Notes: a model not told the origin generated them from the sequence alone. Positions 24,537 to 34,146 are shown, counted from the first letter of the stretch. The stretch: DNA of 64,000 nt from Roseomonas aerilata DSM 19363 (GCF_000711725.1 NZ_JONP01000003.1:62001-126000), one strand, 5' to 3'. Numbers and translations are program-made.

Positions 24537-24992
24537 CTATTCGGTGGGGGCAAGGCTCTTGATAAGGTCGAAGACGCGCTTGCGCACGCTCGGTTCGGTG
24601 ATGCGGTAATAGGCGCGCACCAGCTCAAGTGTCTCGCGCCGGTGCATCGTGTCGTCCTCGAAGCCTTCCTGGCTTTCGGCGAAGCCAGCCAGGCGGGAGC
24701 GGATGCCGGTGGTCGCGCCGCTCATGCTGTCCGGCATGTCGTCGAAGAAGAAGCCGATGGGCACGTCGAGCACGCGGCCGAGGTCGAAGAGACGGCTCGC
24801 GCCGATGCGGTTCACGCCGCGCTCGTACTTCTGGACCTGCTGGAAGGTCAGGCCGAGGGCCTCGCCCAGCTTCTCCTGACTCATGCCCAGAAGGGTGCGC
24901 CTCAGCCGAACGCGGCTGCCCACATGCACGTCGATCGGGCTGGGGCGGTGCTCGGCTTTCTCAACTCGATCAAGCGACTCCTCACCAGCCAT
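24537..24992 (-). CDS. XRE-family helix-turn-helix regulator
   Basis: A 151-residue cytoplasmic DNA-binding protein. The Cro/C1-type HTH covers about residues 27–83 (RLRRTLLGMSQEKLGEALG, then QQVQKYERG). The helical C-terminal part includes ELVRAYYRI, which looks like a dimerisation region. The ATG at 24992 is preferred because GAGGAG lies nine bases upstream; the longer open frame begins with non-family sequence. Close relatives are conserved across Rhodospirillales and often lie between lnt and metK, as expected here after lnt. Targets are unknown; some relatives control envelope or cell-cycle genes. Confidence 0.9.
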   Translation of the reverse strand: MAGEESLDRVEKAEHRPSPIDVHVGSRVRLRRTLLGMSQEKLGEALGLTFQQVQKYERGVNRIGASRLFDLGRVLDVPIGFFFDDMPDSMSGATTGIRSRLAGFAESQEGFEDDTMHRRETLELVRAYYRITEPSVRKRVFDLIKSLAPTE

Positions 24993-25100
24993 ACGCGCCA
25001 CTCCTCTTTGCACATACCAGGGGGCGGCGCACGTCTTGCACACCATGAGCGGTGCACGGCTCGCCCGCGCCCGTCATAGAACCCTGCAACGATCGAAACG

Positions 25101-25129
25101 ACTTTGAACAGACACTAACGATTTGTCAA
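25101..25129 (-). promoter_or_regulatory. Candidate promoter of the XRE regulator
   Basis: A consensus -35 TTGACA lies on the minus strand at 25129–25124, in an AT-rich patch between lnt and the XRE gene. The matching -10 around 25106–25101 (CAAAGT) is poor, so only the -35 is convincing. Confidence 0.35.
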
Positions 25130-25174
25130 CTCTTTCGAGGATTCCAATTATTGCGACAGGGCTGTTCAGGCCGC

Positions 25175-26731
25175 TCAGCTGCCGTGAACGGTGTTCCCCA
25201 CAGATTCGTTGCGACGCGATTTCGTGTGCAAAAGGCCCGAAAACAGGGCCATGGCCGCGAGAAGCGCCGGGATCAGGAGACCGAAGCGGGAGAAGGGCGT
25301 CGGCTCGCCAGCGGCAGGAAGAGGCGAAAGGAGGAAACCGGTCTCGCCCAATCCGAGACTCGATAGTTCTCGCCCACGCGAATCGAAGGCCGCCGAGATG
25401 CCCGTCTGCGCGGCGCGGGCGAGCGGTAGGCCCTCCTCCACGGCGCGCAACCGAGCGGCCGCCAGGTGCTGGTGCGGCCCGGCCGATATGCCGAACCAGG
25501 CGTCGTTCGTAATGTTCAGCAACCATCCCGGGCGTTCCGCCCCGACGACCTCGCCGGGGAAGATCACCTCATAGCAGATAAGCGGCCCAGCTGCAGGAAG
25601 GCCAGGCAGCGCCAGCGCGACGGGGCCCGGCCCCGCCCCGAAATCCACCCCGCCGCGAATGACCCGGATCGGCAGCAGGCCGGAAAGCGGCATGTACTCG
25701 CCGAAGGGAACGAGGTGGGACTTGTCGTAGGTGGCGGCGATCACCCCGTCCGGCCCGAGGGCGACGAGGCTGTTGAAAAGCTTCGAGGGCCGCCGGTCCG
25801 GCCCCCATTCCGCCCGTACGGTGCCGGCGATCAGCAGCCCGCCCGGCGGCAGGGCGGCCGCGGCGAGGCGGCGGGCCTCCGTGTCGTCGGTCAGCAGGAA
25901 GGGGCTGGCGGTCTCCGGCCATATGACCACGGGGCGCGTGCCGGGGTGCTCCCGCAGGGCGGCCTGGGCGCCCTCGGCGCTCAACTCGAGATACCGGCGG
26001 AAGATCGGCACCCGCGTCTCCTCCCGCCACTTCGCCTCCTGCGCGACATTGCCCTGGACGAGCACGAGGGTGACGGGCAGAGCCGGCGGATCGGTGGGCG
26101 CCAGACGGGCAGCTCCGAAGGCAGCGAAGGCCGCCATGGCCAGGACGCCGCCGGCCATGGCGCGGCGGCCGAGCAGGGGCGTGCAGGCCAGCAGGACGGT
26201 CACCAGCGAGAGGCCGTGCACCCCGATCCAGGCGGCGCCCTGAATGGGCAGGGCGGCGAAAGCCCAGACGGTGCCGAGCAGGTTCCAGGGGAAGCCGGTG
26301 AAGGCCCAGCCCCGCACGAATTCCGCGAGCACCCAGCTACCGGCCAGCACCAGCACCCGCGGCCATCCCGGCGCCGCCCGCCAGGCGAGCACCGCGGGGA
26401 TGGCCGTGTAGATCCCCATCCAGAGTGCCAGCAGGGGCACGGCCAACGGCACCAGCCACCAGAGCCGTTCCGCCTCCGTCAGGATGGAGTAGGTGATCCA
26501 GTAGAGGCCGGTGACGTGCATGCCCCAGCCGAAGGCCCAGCCGATTGCCGCCGCCCGCTTCCAGCTCTCGGCCCGCCCGAGCAGCAGCAGGAGGCCAGGG
26601 AAGGAAACCAGCAGCACCGGCAGGGCGAAGACCGGCGGCATGGCCAGGGAGGAGAGGGCACCGAGGCCGAAGGCCGCGGCGAGGGCGCGCCAGCCGGCGC
26701 GCGATTCCAGGTAGCCGGCCAGTCGCTGCAA
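25175..26731 (-). CDS. lnt: Apolipoprotein N-acyltransferase
   Basis: A 518-residue inner-membrane enzyme that adds the third acyl chain to lipoproteins. Six or more N-terminal membrane helices cover about residues 15–210, and the nitrilase domain about 220–480. The catalytic triad is Glu273 (WPETASP), Lys337 (YDKSHLVPFGEY) and Cys386 (LICYEVIFP), at positions near those in E. coli (Glu267, Lys335, Cys387). The TTG at 26731 is chosen because no ATG or GTG precedes the first membrane helix. It follows corC by 10 bp, in the conserved miaB–phoH–ybeY–corC–lnt operon. Confidence 0.95.
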   Translation of the reverse strand: MQRLAGYLESRAGWRALAAAFGLGALSSLAMPPVFALPVLLVSFPGLLLLLGRAESWKRAAAIGWAFGWGMHVTGLYWITYSILTEAERLWWLVPLAVPLLALWMGIYTAIPAVLAWRAAPGWPRVLVLAGSWVLAEFVRGWAFTGFPWNLLGTVWAFAALPIQGAAWIGVHGLSLVTVLLACTPLLGRRAMAGGVLAMAAFAAFGAARLAPTDPPALPVTLVLVQGNVAQEAKWREETRVPIFRRYLELSAEGAQAALREHPGTRPVVIWPETASPFLLTDDTEARRLAAAALPPGGLLIAGTVRAEWGPDRRPSKLFNSLVALGPDGVIAATYDKSHLVPFGEYMPLSGLLPIRVIRGGVDFGAGPGPVALALPGLPAAGPLICYEVIFPGEVVGAERPGWLLNITNDAWFGISAGPHQHLAAARLRAVEEGLPLARAAQTGISAAFDSRGRELSSLGLGETGFLLSPLPAAGEPTPFSRFGLLIPALLAAMALFSGLLHTKSRRNESVGNTVHGS

Positions 26732-26741
26732 GGGGGTCCGC

Positions 26742-27716
26742 CTATTCCGCCGCCTGGGAGGGGGCCTGGGGCGCGGTGGCGCCCGAATCGATGCCGGCGC
26801 CGGGCATCTCGATGGCGGGCGTCGCCGGGGCCGGGCGGCGGACCCGCAGGCGGCGGATCCGCCGGGGGTCGCTGTCCAGCACGCGGAACTCGATGCCCGA
26901 GGAGTGGGAGACGAGCTCGCCCCGCGCCGGTACGCGCCCGGCAAGGGTGAAGACGAGGCCGCCCACGGTGTCGATGTCCTGGTGCCGCTCCTCGTTGGTC
27001 AGCACCTCGCCGTAGCGGGTCTCGAAGGCCTCGATGGTCATGCGGGCGTCGAGGTCGAGGCTGCCGTCGGGGCGCTCCACCGCCTGGGGCGGGGCCTCCT
27101 CGTCGTGCTCGTCGGAGATGTCGCCGACGATGGTCTCGACGAGGTCCTCAATGGTCACCAGCCCGTCGATGCCGCCGTACTCGTCCACGACCAAGGCCAT
27201 GTGCGTGCGGGCCTCGCGCATCTGCAGCAGCAGGTCCAGCACGGGCACCTGGGGCACCACGAAGAGCAGGGGGCGCAGCACCGCCTCAAGTGAGAAGGGG
27301 CCTTCCCTGCCGACGGCGGCGAAGACGTCCTTGATGTGGACCATGCCGCGGATGTCGTCGAGGTTCTCCCGGTAGATCGGGAAGCGGCTGTGGCCCTCGC
27401 GCTGGATGAGGCGGATCGACTCCTCCAGCGTCAGGTCGCAGGGCATGCCGATGATGTCGGCGCGCGGCAGCATGACATCCACCGCGGTCTTGTTCCGGAG
27501 CTTGAGGACGTTGCCAAGGATGACGCGCTCGTTCGCGTCCAGCGCGTCGGCCTCGGGGGCGGCGCCGTCCTCGCCCTCGCTCTCGACGAGGGCCTCGACC
27601 TGGTCGCGCACGCTCTCGGCCTCGCGCCGGCGGAGAAGGCTCTGGAAGCGCCAGAAGATGTTGTTGCGCTGGGCGCGCTCATGCGCCCGCTCGGAATGGC
27701 CGTTGCGCTCGCTCAT
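26742..27716 (-). CDS. CorC/HlyC-family CBS-domain protein
   Basis: A 324-residue cytoplasmic protein with two CBS domains (about residues 75–195; HSRFPIYRENLDDIRG and MALVVDEYGGIDGLVTIEDL). A C-terminal CorC/HlyC domain follows (about 225–300; DIDTVGGLVFTLAGRVP). The membrane-spanning DUF21 domain of larger paralogues is absent, as in CorC itself. It is often annotated as a magnesium/cobalt efflux accessory or hemolysin-like protein; the true function is not settled. It overlaps the ybeY stop by 4 bp and lies 10 bp upstream of lnt. The C-terminal tail is Pro/Ala-rich and variable. Confidence 0.92.
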   Translation of the reverse strand: MSERNGHSERAHERAQRNNIFWRFQSLLRRREAESVRDQVEALVESEGEDGAAPEADALDANERVILGNVLKLRNKTAVDVMLPRADIIGMPCDLTLEESIRLIQREGHSRFPIYRENLDDIRGMVHIKDVFAAVGREGPFSLEAVLRPLLFVVPQVPVLDLLLQMREARTHMALVVDEYGGIDGLVTIEDLVETIVGDISDEHDEEAPPQAVERPDGSLDLDARMTIEAFETRYGEVLTNEERHQDIDTVGGLVFTLAGRVPARGELVSHSSGIEFRVLDSDPRRIRRLRVRRPAPATPAIEMPGAGIDSGATAPQAPSQAAE

Positions 27717-28276
27717 GCCACGCCCCTCCAGGGATTGGGCAGGGCGAGACGGCGCATGATGCGCGCCTCCGCCCGCTCCATCCGGCGGGCCTCGCCGGCC
27801 CGGAGATGGTCATGGCCGGTGAGGTGCAGCACCCCGTGCGCCACGAGGTGGGAGAGATGGGCCATGACGCTGCGCCCGGCGGCGCGCGCTTCCCGCCGCA
27901 CCGTGCCGAGCGCGAGCGCGACGTCCCCGGGCATGCCGGGGTGGAGCGGGGGGAAGGAGAGGACGTTGGTGGGCTTCACCTTGCCGCGGTGCTCGCCGTT
28001 GAGGCGCTTCACCTGGAGGTCGCCGGTCAGCAGCACCGTCACGGCGCCCTCGACGCCCGCCTCCTCGAAGGCGGCGGCGGCGGCGCGGCGCGCCACTTCC
28101 TCGACACGCGGCACGGCGGACCGCCAGGCGGGGTCCTCCAGCACAACGTCGATGTCATGCTCCCACCCGGGGAGGAACTCCCCGGGGGATTCTTCGTCCT
28201 CCGCGCCGGCGGCAGGGCCGCTCGGCGCAGGGTGGTTCGGCCCGGCGGGTCCTCCGCCGGGCGGGCGACTGCCCAC
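27713..28276 (-). CDS. ybeY: Endoribonuclease YbeY
   Basis: A 187-residue single-strand endoribonuclease for 16S rRNA 3' maturation and ribosome quality control. The zinc motif H-x3-H-x5-H is seen in HGVLHLTGHDH. LNGEHRGKVKPTNVLSFP is the conserved strand-loop before it. The N-terminal 40 residues are Gly/Pro-rich and unusual, so the GTG at 28276 may be upstream of the true start. It overlaps corC by 4 bp and follows the PhoH-like gene by 7 bp, the standard arrangement for these partners. Confidence 0.93.
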   Translation of the reverse strand: MGSRPPGGGPAGPNHPAPSGPAAGAEDEESPGEFLPGWEHDIDVVLEDPAWRSAVPRVEEVARRAAAAAFEEAGVEGAVTVLLTGDLQVKRLNGEHRGKVKPTNVLSFPPLHPGMPGDVALALGTVRREARAAGRSVMAHLSHLVAHGVLHLTGHDHLRAGEARRMERAEARIMRRLALPNPWRGVA

Positions 28277-28283
28277 CGCTTCC

Positions 28284-29363
28284 TTACTCCTTCAACCTCG
28301 CGCGCGCCGCACGGCCGTCGGCCGCCGCGGTCTCAGCCCGCCCATAAGCCGAGACGATCCGCCCGACCAGGGGGTGGCGCACCACGTCGTTCTCGGCGAA
28401 GCGGGTGATGCCGATCCCCTCCACCCCATCGAGAATGGAGAGGGCCTCCACCAGCCCTGATTTCTGCCCCGGCGGCAGGTCCACCTGGGAGGGGTCGCCG
28501 GTGATCACCATCCGCGTGCCCTCGCCCATGCGGGTGAGGAACATCTTCATCTGCGCGGGCGTCGTGTTCTGCGCCTCGTCCAGGATGGCGAAGGCGTGCG
28601 CGAGGGTGCGGCCGCGCATGAAGGCGAGCGGCGCGATCTCGATCTCCCCCGAAACCAGGCGACGCGCCACCTGGTCGGCCGGCATCATGTCGTGCAGGGC
28701 GTCGTAGAGGGGGCGGAGATAGGGATCGACCTTCTCCTTCATGTCGCCCGGCAGGAAGCCCAGCCGCTCCCCAGCCTCCACCGCGGGGCGGGAAAGGATG
28801 ATCTTGTCCACCTGGTTTGCCATCAGCAGGGCCACGCCCTGGGCAACCGCGAGGTAGGTCTTGCCGGTGCCGGCGGGGCCGACGCCGAAGACCATCTCAT
28901 GGCGCTGGAGCATGTCCATATAGGCGCCCTGGGCACGGCTGCGGGCCGCGATGGCGCCCTTGCGCGTGCGGATGGCGGGCATGTCGGCCAGCGGCAGGCG
29001 CGGGTCCTCCACGGGGCCGTCAGCCATGCGCAGCGCGGCCTCTACATCGGCCATTCCGGTCACTTCTCCCTTTTCCAGGCGCTGCCAGAGGGCGCGCAGG
29101 ACCGATTCCGCGAGGCCCGTGCCCTCCGCGCCGCCCGAGATCGTCGCCCGGTTCCCGCGCGAGGCGATCCGAACCCCCAATCGCTGCTCGATCCGCGCGA
29201 GGTGCCGGTCGTGTTCCCCGTAGAGCAACGGCAGCAGCGCGTTGTCATCAAAGGTCACGGTGACCGTCCGCGGGGCATCCGGCGCGAAGGCCGGGTTGCG
29301 CGGAAGGGCGCGAGGGTCGGACCGCAAGGCGATGCCAGCGGCGGGGGCGGCGAGTTGGGTCAA
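28284..29363 (-). CDS. PhoH-like ATPase
   Basis: A 359-residue cytoplasmic PhoH/YbeZ-type ATPase. An N-terminal KH-like region covers about residues 35–110. The PhoH ATPase has Walker [12 protein letters not shown] and Walker [10 protein letters not shown], followed by the [10 protein letters not shown] motif. YbeZ-type PhoH proteins work with YbeY in rRNA processing, and ybeY is the next gene. The TTG start at 29363 overlaps the miaB TGA (TTGA), so translation is probably coupled. No ATG or GTG fits the conserved N-terminus better. Confidence 0.93.
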   Translation of the reverse strand: MTQLAAPAAGIALRSDPRALPRNPAFAPDAPRTVTVTFDDNALLPLLYGEHDRHLARIEQRLGVRIASRGNRATISGGAEGTGLAESVLRALWQRLEKGEVTGMADVEAALRMADGPVEDPRLPLADMPAIRTRKGAIAARSRAQGAYMDMLQRHEMVFGVGPAGTGKTYLAVAQGVALLMANQVDKIILSRPAVEAGERLGFLPGDMKEKVDPYLRPLYDALHDMMPADQVARRLVSGEIEIAPLAFMRGRTLAHAFAILDEAQNTTPAQMKMFLTRMGEGTRMVITGDPSQVDLPPGQKSGLVEALSILDGVEGIGITRFAENDVVRHPLVGRIVSAYGRAETAAADGRAARARLKE

Positions 29364-30781
29364 GCGGCGGCAGACTCCTGGTGCGCCATGGTTGCAGAGA
29401 GTGAATTGGGGTGGGCGGCCCGCAATTGCATCGGAACCACCGCGCCCACCGGGGCTGCGCCTGTTGCATGAACAGGCTGGAGCCACGGGCTGCGGCCCGC
29501 CACCTGGCCGGGATGCCGCCCCGTGCCGGTGATCAGGACATCGACGACGCGCCCGACGACGGCGCGATTGAACCGGTCCTGCTGCTCCCGCAGCAGGGCC
29601 TGCAGGGTCTGCAGGCGCGCGTCCTTCTCCGCCTCCGGCACCGCGTTGGGCTGGCCGGCGGCTGGCGTGCCGGGGCGGGCGGAATACTTGAAGGAATAGG
29701 CGCCGGCGAAGCCAACCCGCTCCACCAGCCGCATGGTGGCCTCGAAGTCGGCGGCCGTCTCGCCGGGATGGCCGACGATGAAATCGGAGGTCAGCGCGAT
29801 GTCGGGCCGCGCCTCGCGCAGCCGGTCCGCCAGCCGGAGGTAGAGGTCGGCCTTGTGACCCCGGTTCATCGCGGCCAGCACCCTGTCGGACCCGGACTGC
29901 ACGGGGAGGTGCAGGTAGGGCATCAGGGCGGGGATGTCCCCGTGCGCGGCGATGAGGTCGTCGTCCATGTCGCGGGGGTGGCTCGTCGTGTAGCGCAGAC
30001 GGGCAACGCCCGGGATTTCCGCCAGTTCCCGGAGCAGCCGCGCGAGGCGCCACTTCGCGCCGCTTTGTGCTTCCCCGGCCCAGGCATTCACGTTCTGGCC
30101 GAGCAGCGCGATCTCCCGCGCGCCGCCGGCGGCGAGCTGCCGCGCCTCGGCGATGATGGCCTCAGGCCCGCGCGAGAACTCGGCGCCGCGCGTGTAGGGC
30201 ACCACGCAGAAGGAGCAGAACTTATCGCAGCCCTCCTGGATCGTCAGGAAGGCGACAGGGCCCTGGGAGGCGCGGGCCTCGGGCAGGTGGTCGAACTTGT
30301 CCTCCGCCGGGAAGTCCGTCTCGATCACCGCGCCGGCCGCGCGGGAGGCGCGCGCGACCATCTCGGGCAGGCGGTGATAGGTCTGCGGGCCGAGGACGAT
30401 GTCCACCCAGGGCGCCCGGGCGGTGATCTCCGCCCCCTCCGCCTGGGCGACGCAGCCGGCGACGGCGATGACGGTCTGGCGCCCCTCGGCCGCGCGGGCC
30501 TTCTTCGTCTCGCGCAGGCGGCCTAGGTCGGAGAAGACCTTCTCGCTCGCCTTCTCGCGGATATGGCAGGTGTTGAGGATGACCATGTCGGCCTCCTCCG
30601 CGCTCTCCGTCGGCGCGTAGCCGAGGGGGGCGAGGATGTCGGCCATGCGCCCGCTGTCATAGACGTTCATCTGGCAGCCCCAGGTGCGGATCAGGAGCTT
30701 GCGCGCGGGCTTGGCGGCCGCGGTGGATGCCCCGGCGGGGGCCTGGGCGACGGCCGGAACCGGGCCGATGAGACTGCTCAT
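29360..30781 (-). CDS. miaB: tRNA-2-methylthio-N6-dimethylallyladenosine synthase
   Basis: A 473-residue radical-SAM methylthiotransferase acting on i6A37 of tRNAs reading UNN codons. The N-terminal UPF0004 domain has cluster cysteines in TWGCQMN, LNTCHIR and VAGCVAQ. The radical-SAM motif C-x3-C-x2-C is [13 protein letters not shown] domain is at the C-terminus (about 395–460). It is the first gene of the miaB–phoH–ybeY–corC–lnt operon. The start ATG at 30781 gives about 28 residues of Ala/Pro-rich leader before the domain. The 188-bp region upstream, before the acyltransferase, holds no gene. Confidence 0.95.
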   Translation of the reverse strand: MSSLIGPVPAVAQAPAGASTAAAKPARKLLIRTWGCQMNVYDSGRMADILAPLGYAPTESAEEADMVILNTCHIREKASEKVFSDLGRLRETKKARAAEGRQTVIAVAGCVAQAEGAEITARAPWVDIVLGPQTYHRLPEMVARASRAAGAVIETDFPAEDKFDHLPEARASQGPVAFLTIQEGCDKFCSFCVVPYTRGAEFSRGPEAIIAEARQLAAGGAREIALLGQNVNAWAGEAQSGAKWRLARLLRELAEIPGVARLRYTTSHPRDMDDDLIAAHGDIPALMPYLHLPVQSGSDRVLAAMNRGHKADLYLRLADRLREARPDIALTSDFIVGHPGETAADFEATMRLVERVGFAGAYSFKYSARPGTPAAGQPNAVPEAEKDARLQTLQALLREQQDRFNRAVVGRVVDVLITGTGRHPGQVAGRSPWLQPVHATGAAPVGAVVPMQLRAAHPNSLSATMAHQESAAA

Positions 30782-30969
30782 ATGGAGAGAAACCCCTCTA
30801 GCCCCGAGCGCCCACCGTGGGAGGGGGCTTCGGGATGGGGCGATGTGCGGCGCGCGGCCTTCGAGGTCAAGAAAGACCCGGGCGCGGGGGGTGGGGCGCG
30901 TCCATGTCGGTAGGTTCGCGGCAGGCTAGGATTCGCGTCAAGCGCGGCGACGGGCCGCCCGGGCCTTCG

Positions 30970-31890
30970 TCACGAGAGGTTCACCGCCAGCGGCCGCGCC
31001 TCGCGGTTCTGGCGCAGGGCCGAGGCGCCCTCGGCCACCACCGCCTCCGTCGCGGCGGCGAGTGACTTGCGGTTGGGGATGGCGCCCGGCGGCAGCGGGT
31101 CGTGCAGTACGATCGTGGCCCGCAGCCCGGCATGGCGCAGCAGCCACCAGGCATGGGGCGCGATGGACATGTTGCCGTACCAGGCGAAGACCGGCCGGTC
31201 GCGCCGGCAGGCCGGCAGGCCACCCAGACGGTCATAGACAACCGAGACAGGACGGATCGTCTCCGCCTTCTCGGCGACGGCGAGGAAGGAGGAGCGGAAG
31301 GGCAGCACCCGCGTGCCATCCGAGCTGGTTCCTTCCGGAAAAAGAATGAGAGAATCCCCGGCGGCCAGCCGCTCCTGCATCTCCCGCGCCTCGTCCCCCG
31401 TGCGGCGGCGGGAGCGGGAGACGAAGACCGTGCGGCCCAGCCGCGCCACCCATCCGATCAGCGGCCAACGCCCGATCTCCGCCTTCGAGACGAAGGCCGC
31501 CTCGAGCGCGCCGCCGAGCACGGGGATGTCGAGCCAGGAGGAGTGGTTGGAGAGATAGAGGGTGCGCGGCGCCGAGGAGCGTTCCCCCACCACCCGCACC
31601 CGCATCCCCATCAGGGTGCAGGCCACGCGCCAGTAGAGCCGCGCGAAAGCCACCTTGCCGCGCCCCGGCAGCAACAGCAGCACCGCCTGCACGGGCATGC
31701 AGAGGATGGTCCAGAGCACCGCGAGGAGGAGGCGCCGGATGGCGCGGAGGCGTCCGCCGAGGGGACGGTCCCCCATCACGTCGAAGGCCCGGCCGCCCGG
31801 CACGGCGCGGCGGAACTGAATAGGGGTGCGGCGGCGAAGGCGGCTGGGTGGGGCGAGCGCGAGGGCAGGGTCGCTGGGCAGGGCGTCCAT
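30970..31890 (-). CDS. Lysophospholipid-type O-acyltransferase, probable OlsA
   Basis: A 306-residue membrane-associated acyltransferase of the PlsC family. The catalytic H-x4-D motif is NHSSWLD and the glycerophosphate-binding block is FPEGTSSDG. A hydrophobic helix (about residues 50–75) precedes them. PlsC makes phosphatidic acid; OlsA acylates lyso-ornithine lipid. Because it lies 53 bp downstream of an olsB-like gene, OlsA is favoured, but PlsC cannot be excluded from sequence alone. The ATG at 31890 is used; an in-frame ATG at 31776 would remove 38 poorly conserved residues. It ends the fur–olsB–olsA gene string. Confidence 0.85.
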   Translation of the reverse strand: MDALPSDPALALAPPSRLRRRTPIQFRRAVPGGRAFDVMGDRPLGGRLRAIRRLLLAVLWTILCMPVQAVLLLLPGRGKVAFARLYWRVACTLMGMRVRVVGERSSAPRTLYLSNHSSWLDIPVLGGALEAAFVSKAEIGRWPLIGWVARLGRTVFVSRSRRRTGDEAREMQERLAAGDSLILFPEGTSSDGTRVLPFRSSFLAVAEKAETIRPVSVVYDRLGGLPACRRDRPVFAWYGNMSIAPHAWWLLRHAGLRATIVLHDPLPPGAIPNRKSLAAATEAVVAEGASALRQNREARPLAVNLS

Positions 31891-31943
31891 CGCGCCGGGT
31901 TAGCCCGCTCGCCCCGCGGCGTCCATGGTGGCGCGTGCCGGCT

Positions 31944-32783
31944 TCAGGCGCCCAGTTCCGGCGGCGCGGCGTCGTCGTCGGGCTGGTGGCCGACCTTGCG
32001 CTCGTAGTGCTTGAGATACTTCGCCGTTACCTGGTCGGTCTTCACGACCACGCAGACATCGGTGGTGTTGAACTGCGGGTCCACCACCGCGCCGTCCCCG
32101 ACGAAGCCCCCGAGACGGAGATAGCCCTTCACCAGTGGCGGCAGCCCGGCGAGCACACGGCGGGTGTCGATCGAGGAGGGCTCCACCCGGTCCATCGGCA
32201 CGCGCAGCTCCGGCAGGGCGCACGGGCGCAGGGCGGGCGGTGCGAGGTGGTGGGCGTAGAGGTAGCTGAGCGATTCCGCCAGCGCGTCCGGGTCCGTGCC
32301 GGGCAGGGACGCGCAGCCGAACATGAGGGAGATGCGCCGCTGGAAGACATAGGCGGCGATGCCCTGCCAGAGGAGCTGGAGGGTGCCGCGGTTGCGGTAC
32401 CGCTCGTCCACGCAGGAGCGGCCCAGTTCCAGCAGCCCGCCCTCCTGCGCGAGGATGGGGGAGAGGTCGTACTCGGAGGCGGAGTAGAAGCCGCCGACCC
32501 TCTCGGCCGCCGCGCGGGTGATCAGCCGATAGGTGCCGACCACCGACCGCGCGCCCTCGCCCCGGTCGTGGTCGAGGACGAGCAGGTGGTCGGCCACGGG
32601 GTCGTAGGCATCGACGTCGAGGCGCAAGGCCGCGGTGGCGGGGTCCGGGTGCGCGCCCATCTCCTCGTAGAAGACGCGCCAGCGGAGGGCCTGCGCCGCC
32701 TCGACCTCGGCCGCGTTCTCCGCGATGCGGACGCCGAGGGCGCCCGCGCGCAGCTCCCCCAGCCCGGCGGCAAGGCCTGTCAT
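31944..32783 (-). CDS. OlsB-like ornithine N-acyltransferase (GNAT family)
   Basis: A 279-residue GNAT-fold acyltransferase of the OlsB/hemolysin-like group. Conserved blocks are RWRVFYEEMGA near residue 34, DVDAYDPVADHLLVLD, ELGRSCVDERYRNRGTLQLLW (the acyl-carrier-binding loop) and MFGCASLPGTDP. OlsB transfers a 3-hydroxyacyl group from ACP to the alpha-amino group of ornithine, the first step of phosphate-free ornithine lipids. The start ATG overlaps the fur stop (ATGA). The adjacent PlsC-like gene would do the second acylation. An unrelated GNAT role is less likely given these blocks. Confidence 0.87.
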   Translation of the reverse strand: MTGLAAGLGELRAGALGVRIAENAAEVEAAQALRWRVFYEEMGAHPDPATAALRLDVDAYDPVADHLLVLDHDRGEGARSVVGTYRLITRAAAERVGGFYSASEYDLSPILAQEGGLLELGRSCVDERYRNRGTLQLLWQGIAAYVFQRRISLMFGCASLPGTDPDALAESLSYLYAHHLAPPALRPCALPELRVPMDRVEPSSIDTRRVLAGLPPLVKGYLRLGGFVGDGAVVDPQFNTTDVCVVVKTDQVTAKYLKHYERKVGHQPDDDAAPPELGA

Positions 32784-33316
32784 CCCCCGTCCTTCGGCGC
32801 GGCGGGGGCCTTGCCGGCCGCGCGGCGCTTGCCCTCGGGCGCGGGGGCGGCGCGCTTGCCGAAGAGCTCCAGCCGCTGCTGCACGAGGGTGAAGCCGTAG
32901 CGGGCGGCAATCCCCTGCACCAGACGCTCGAACTCCTCGTCCTCGAACTCGATGACGGTGCCGGTGTCCACGTCGATCAGGTGGTGGTGGTGGCCACGGT
33001 CCGCCGGGTCGTAGCGGGAGCGGCCGCCGCCGAAGTCGCGGCGCTCGAGGATGCCCTTCTCCTCCAGCAGCCGGACCGTGCGGTAGACGGTGGCGATGGA
33101 GACCTTGCTGTCGAGGGCGATGGCGCGGCGGTAAAGCTCCTCCACGTCCGGGTGGTCCTCGGCCTCGCTTAGGACCCGCGCGATCAACCGGCGCTGGCCG
33201 GTCATCTTCAGGCCGCGCTCGATGCACAGGCGCTCGATCCGGGTCGGATCCCCGCCATGCGGGCCCTTGCCGTGCGGCGCCTTGGTATGGGTGTCGGTGG
33301 CGTGGTCCATGGTCAT
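32780..33316 (-). CDS. fur: Fur-family metalloregulator
   Basis: A 178-residue Fur-type repressor. The winged helix covers about residues 20–85 (GLKMTGQRRLIARVL, KVSIATVYRTVRLLEEKG). The metal-binding dimerisation domain begins with DRGHHHHLIDVDTGTVIEF. The His-rich block lacks the Cys pairs of E. coli Fur's structural zinc site, as in alphaproteobacterial Fur/Mur. The C-terminal 25 residues are Lys/Ala-rich. ATGs at 33316 and 33310 are both possible. It leads the fur–olsB–olsA set with a 4-bp overlap, linking metal status with lipid genes by position. Iron or manganese sensing cannot be decided here. Confidence 0.92.
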   Translation of the reverse strand: MTMDHATDTHTKAPHGKGPHGGDPTRIERLCIERGLKMTGQRRLIARVLSEAEDHPDVEELYRRAIALDSKVSIATVYRTVRLLEEKGILERRDFGGGRSRYDPADRGHHHHLIDVDTGTVIEFEDEEFERLVQGIAARYGFTLVQQRLELFGKRAAPAPEGKRRAAGKAPAAPKDGG

Positions 33317-33553
33317 CCCGTTCGGGCGGAGACTAGCCCGCGAGGGGCCCGGCGCCAAACGGAGCGCCGAACGGGGCAGGGGCGGCCCGCCCGCGCCGAG
33401 GCGGCCGGACCGTAACGATTGGCCTTCGCAGGCCGTGGCGAGGCACCGCGCCCGGTGGCTTGGTGCGGCGCCCTGGTGGAGAGGGCGCGCCGGGCTGGAT
33501 GACCCGGCCGACGAACGTGCGCCGCCGGTGCCTGGCTAGGCCTGCGGCAGGCG

Positions 33554-34009
33554 CTACTCCTTCGCGCCGCGGCTGCGGCGGGTCGAGCGCGGGCGGGTGC
33601 CGAGGCCGATCTTCTTGGCGAGGGAGGAGCGGTGCTCGGCATAGGCGGGCGCGACCATCGGGTATTCGGGCGGAAGGTTCCAGCGCTCCCGATACTGGTC
33701 GGGCGTCATGTTGTACGCGGTCTTGAGATGCCGCTTCAGCATCTTGAGCTTCTTCCCGTCCTCGAGGCAGACGAGATACTCGGGCGTCACGCTCTTCTTC
33801 ACGGCGACGGCGGGCTCGGGCCGCGTGGGCGCCGGGGCTTCCTGCACCCGGCCGAGGCCGGCCAGGGTGCGGTGGACGTTCTCGATCAGGCCCGAGAGTT
33901 CCGTCAGCGGGACGGGATTGTTGGAGACATGCGCCGCCACGATCTGCGCCGTCAGCCCCAGAACGCCGGAGTCCGTGCTTTCCCGGGCATTGGCCGTGCT
34001 GTCCGGCAT
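33554..34009 (-). CDS. Ros/MucR-family zinc-finger regulator
   Basis: A 151-residue nucleoid-associated transcription factor of the MucR/Ros family, which often represses AT-rich promoters, exopolysaccharide and cell-cycle genes. The N-terminal helical half drives multimer formation. The zinc-finger region is CLEDGKKLKMLKRHL (Cys81, Asp84, His94), followed by the hallmark YNMTPDQYRERWNLP and YPMVAPAYAEHRS. The basic tail RPRSTRRSRGAK can add DNA contacts. It is divergent from the TusA-family gene; the 137-bp intergenic region is AT-richer than average, as expected for MucR autoregulation. Confidence 0.94.
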   Translation of the reverse strand: MPDSTANARESTDSGVLGLTAQIVAAHVSNNPVPLTELSGLIENVHRTLAGLGRVQEAPAPTRPEPAVAVKKSVTPEYLVCLEDGKKLKMLKRHLKTAYNMTPDQYRERWNLPPEYPMVAPAYAEHRSSLAKKIGLGTRPRSTRRSRGAKE

Positions 34010-34146
34010 GACGATCTCCTGCGTGTCAGTGTTCGATGGACGGTATGCACTGTTGAGACTGGACGGGGACTTTGTGGCAACCCGATTCGCAACTGATCTA
34101 CATCGCCTACCGCTTCCATAACAGAGAAAGGTTAAGGGTGACAGAT

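Noticed and set aside
33540-33552. Short GCCTG/CAGGC hairpin after mucR as a terminator
   Set aside because: Only five base pairs with a three-base loop and no T-run; too weak to list as a feature.
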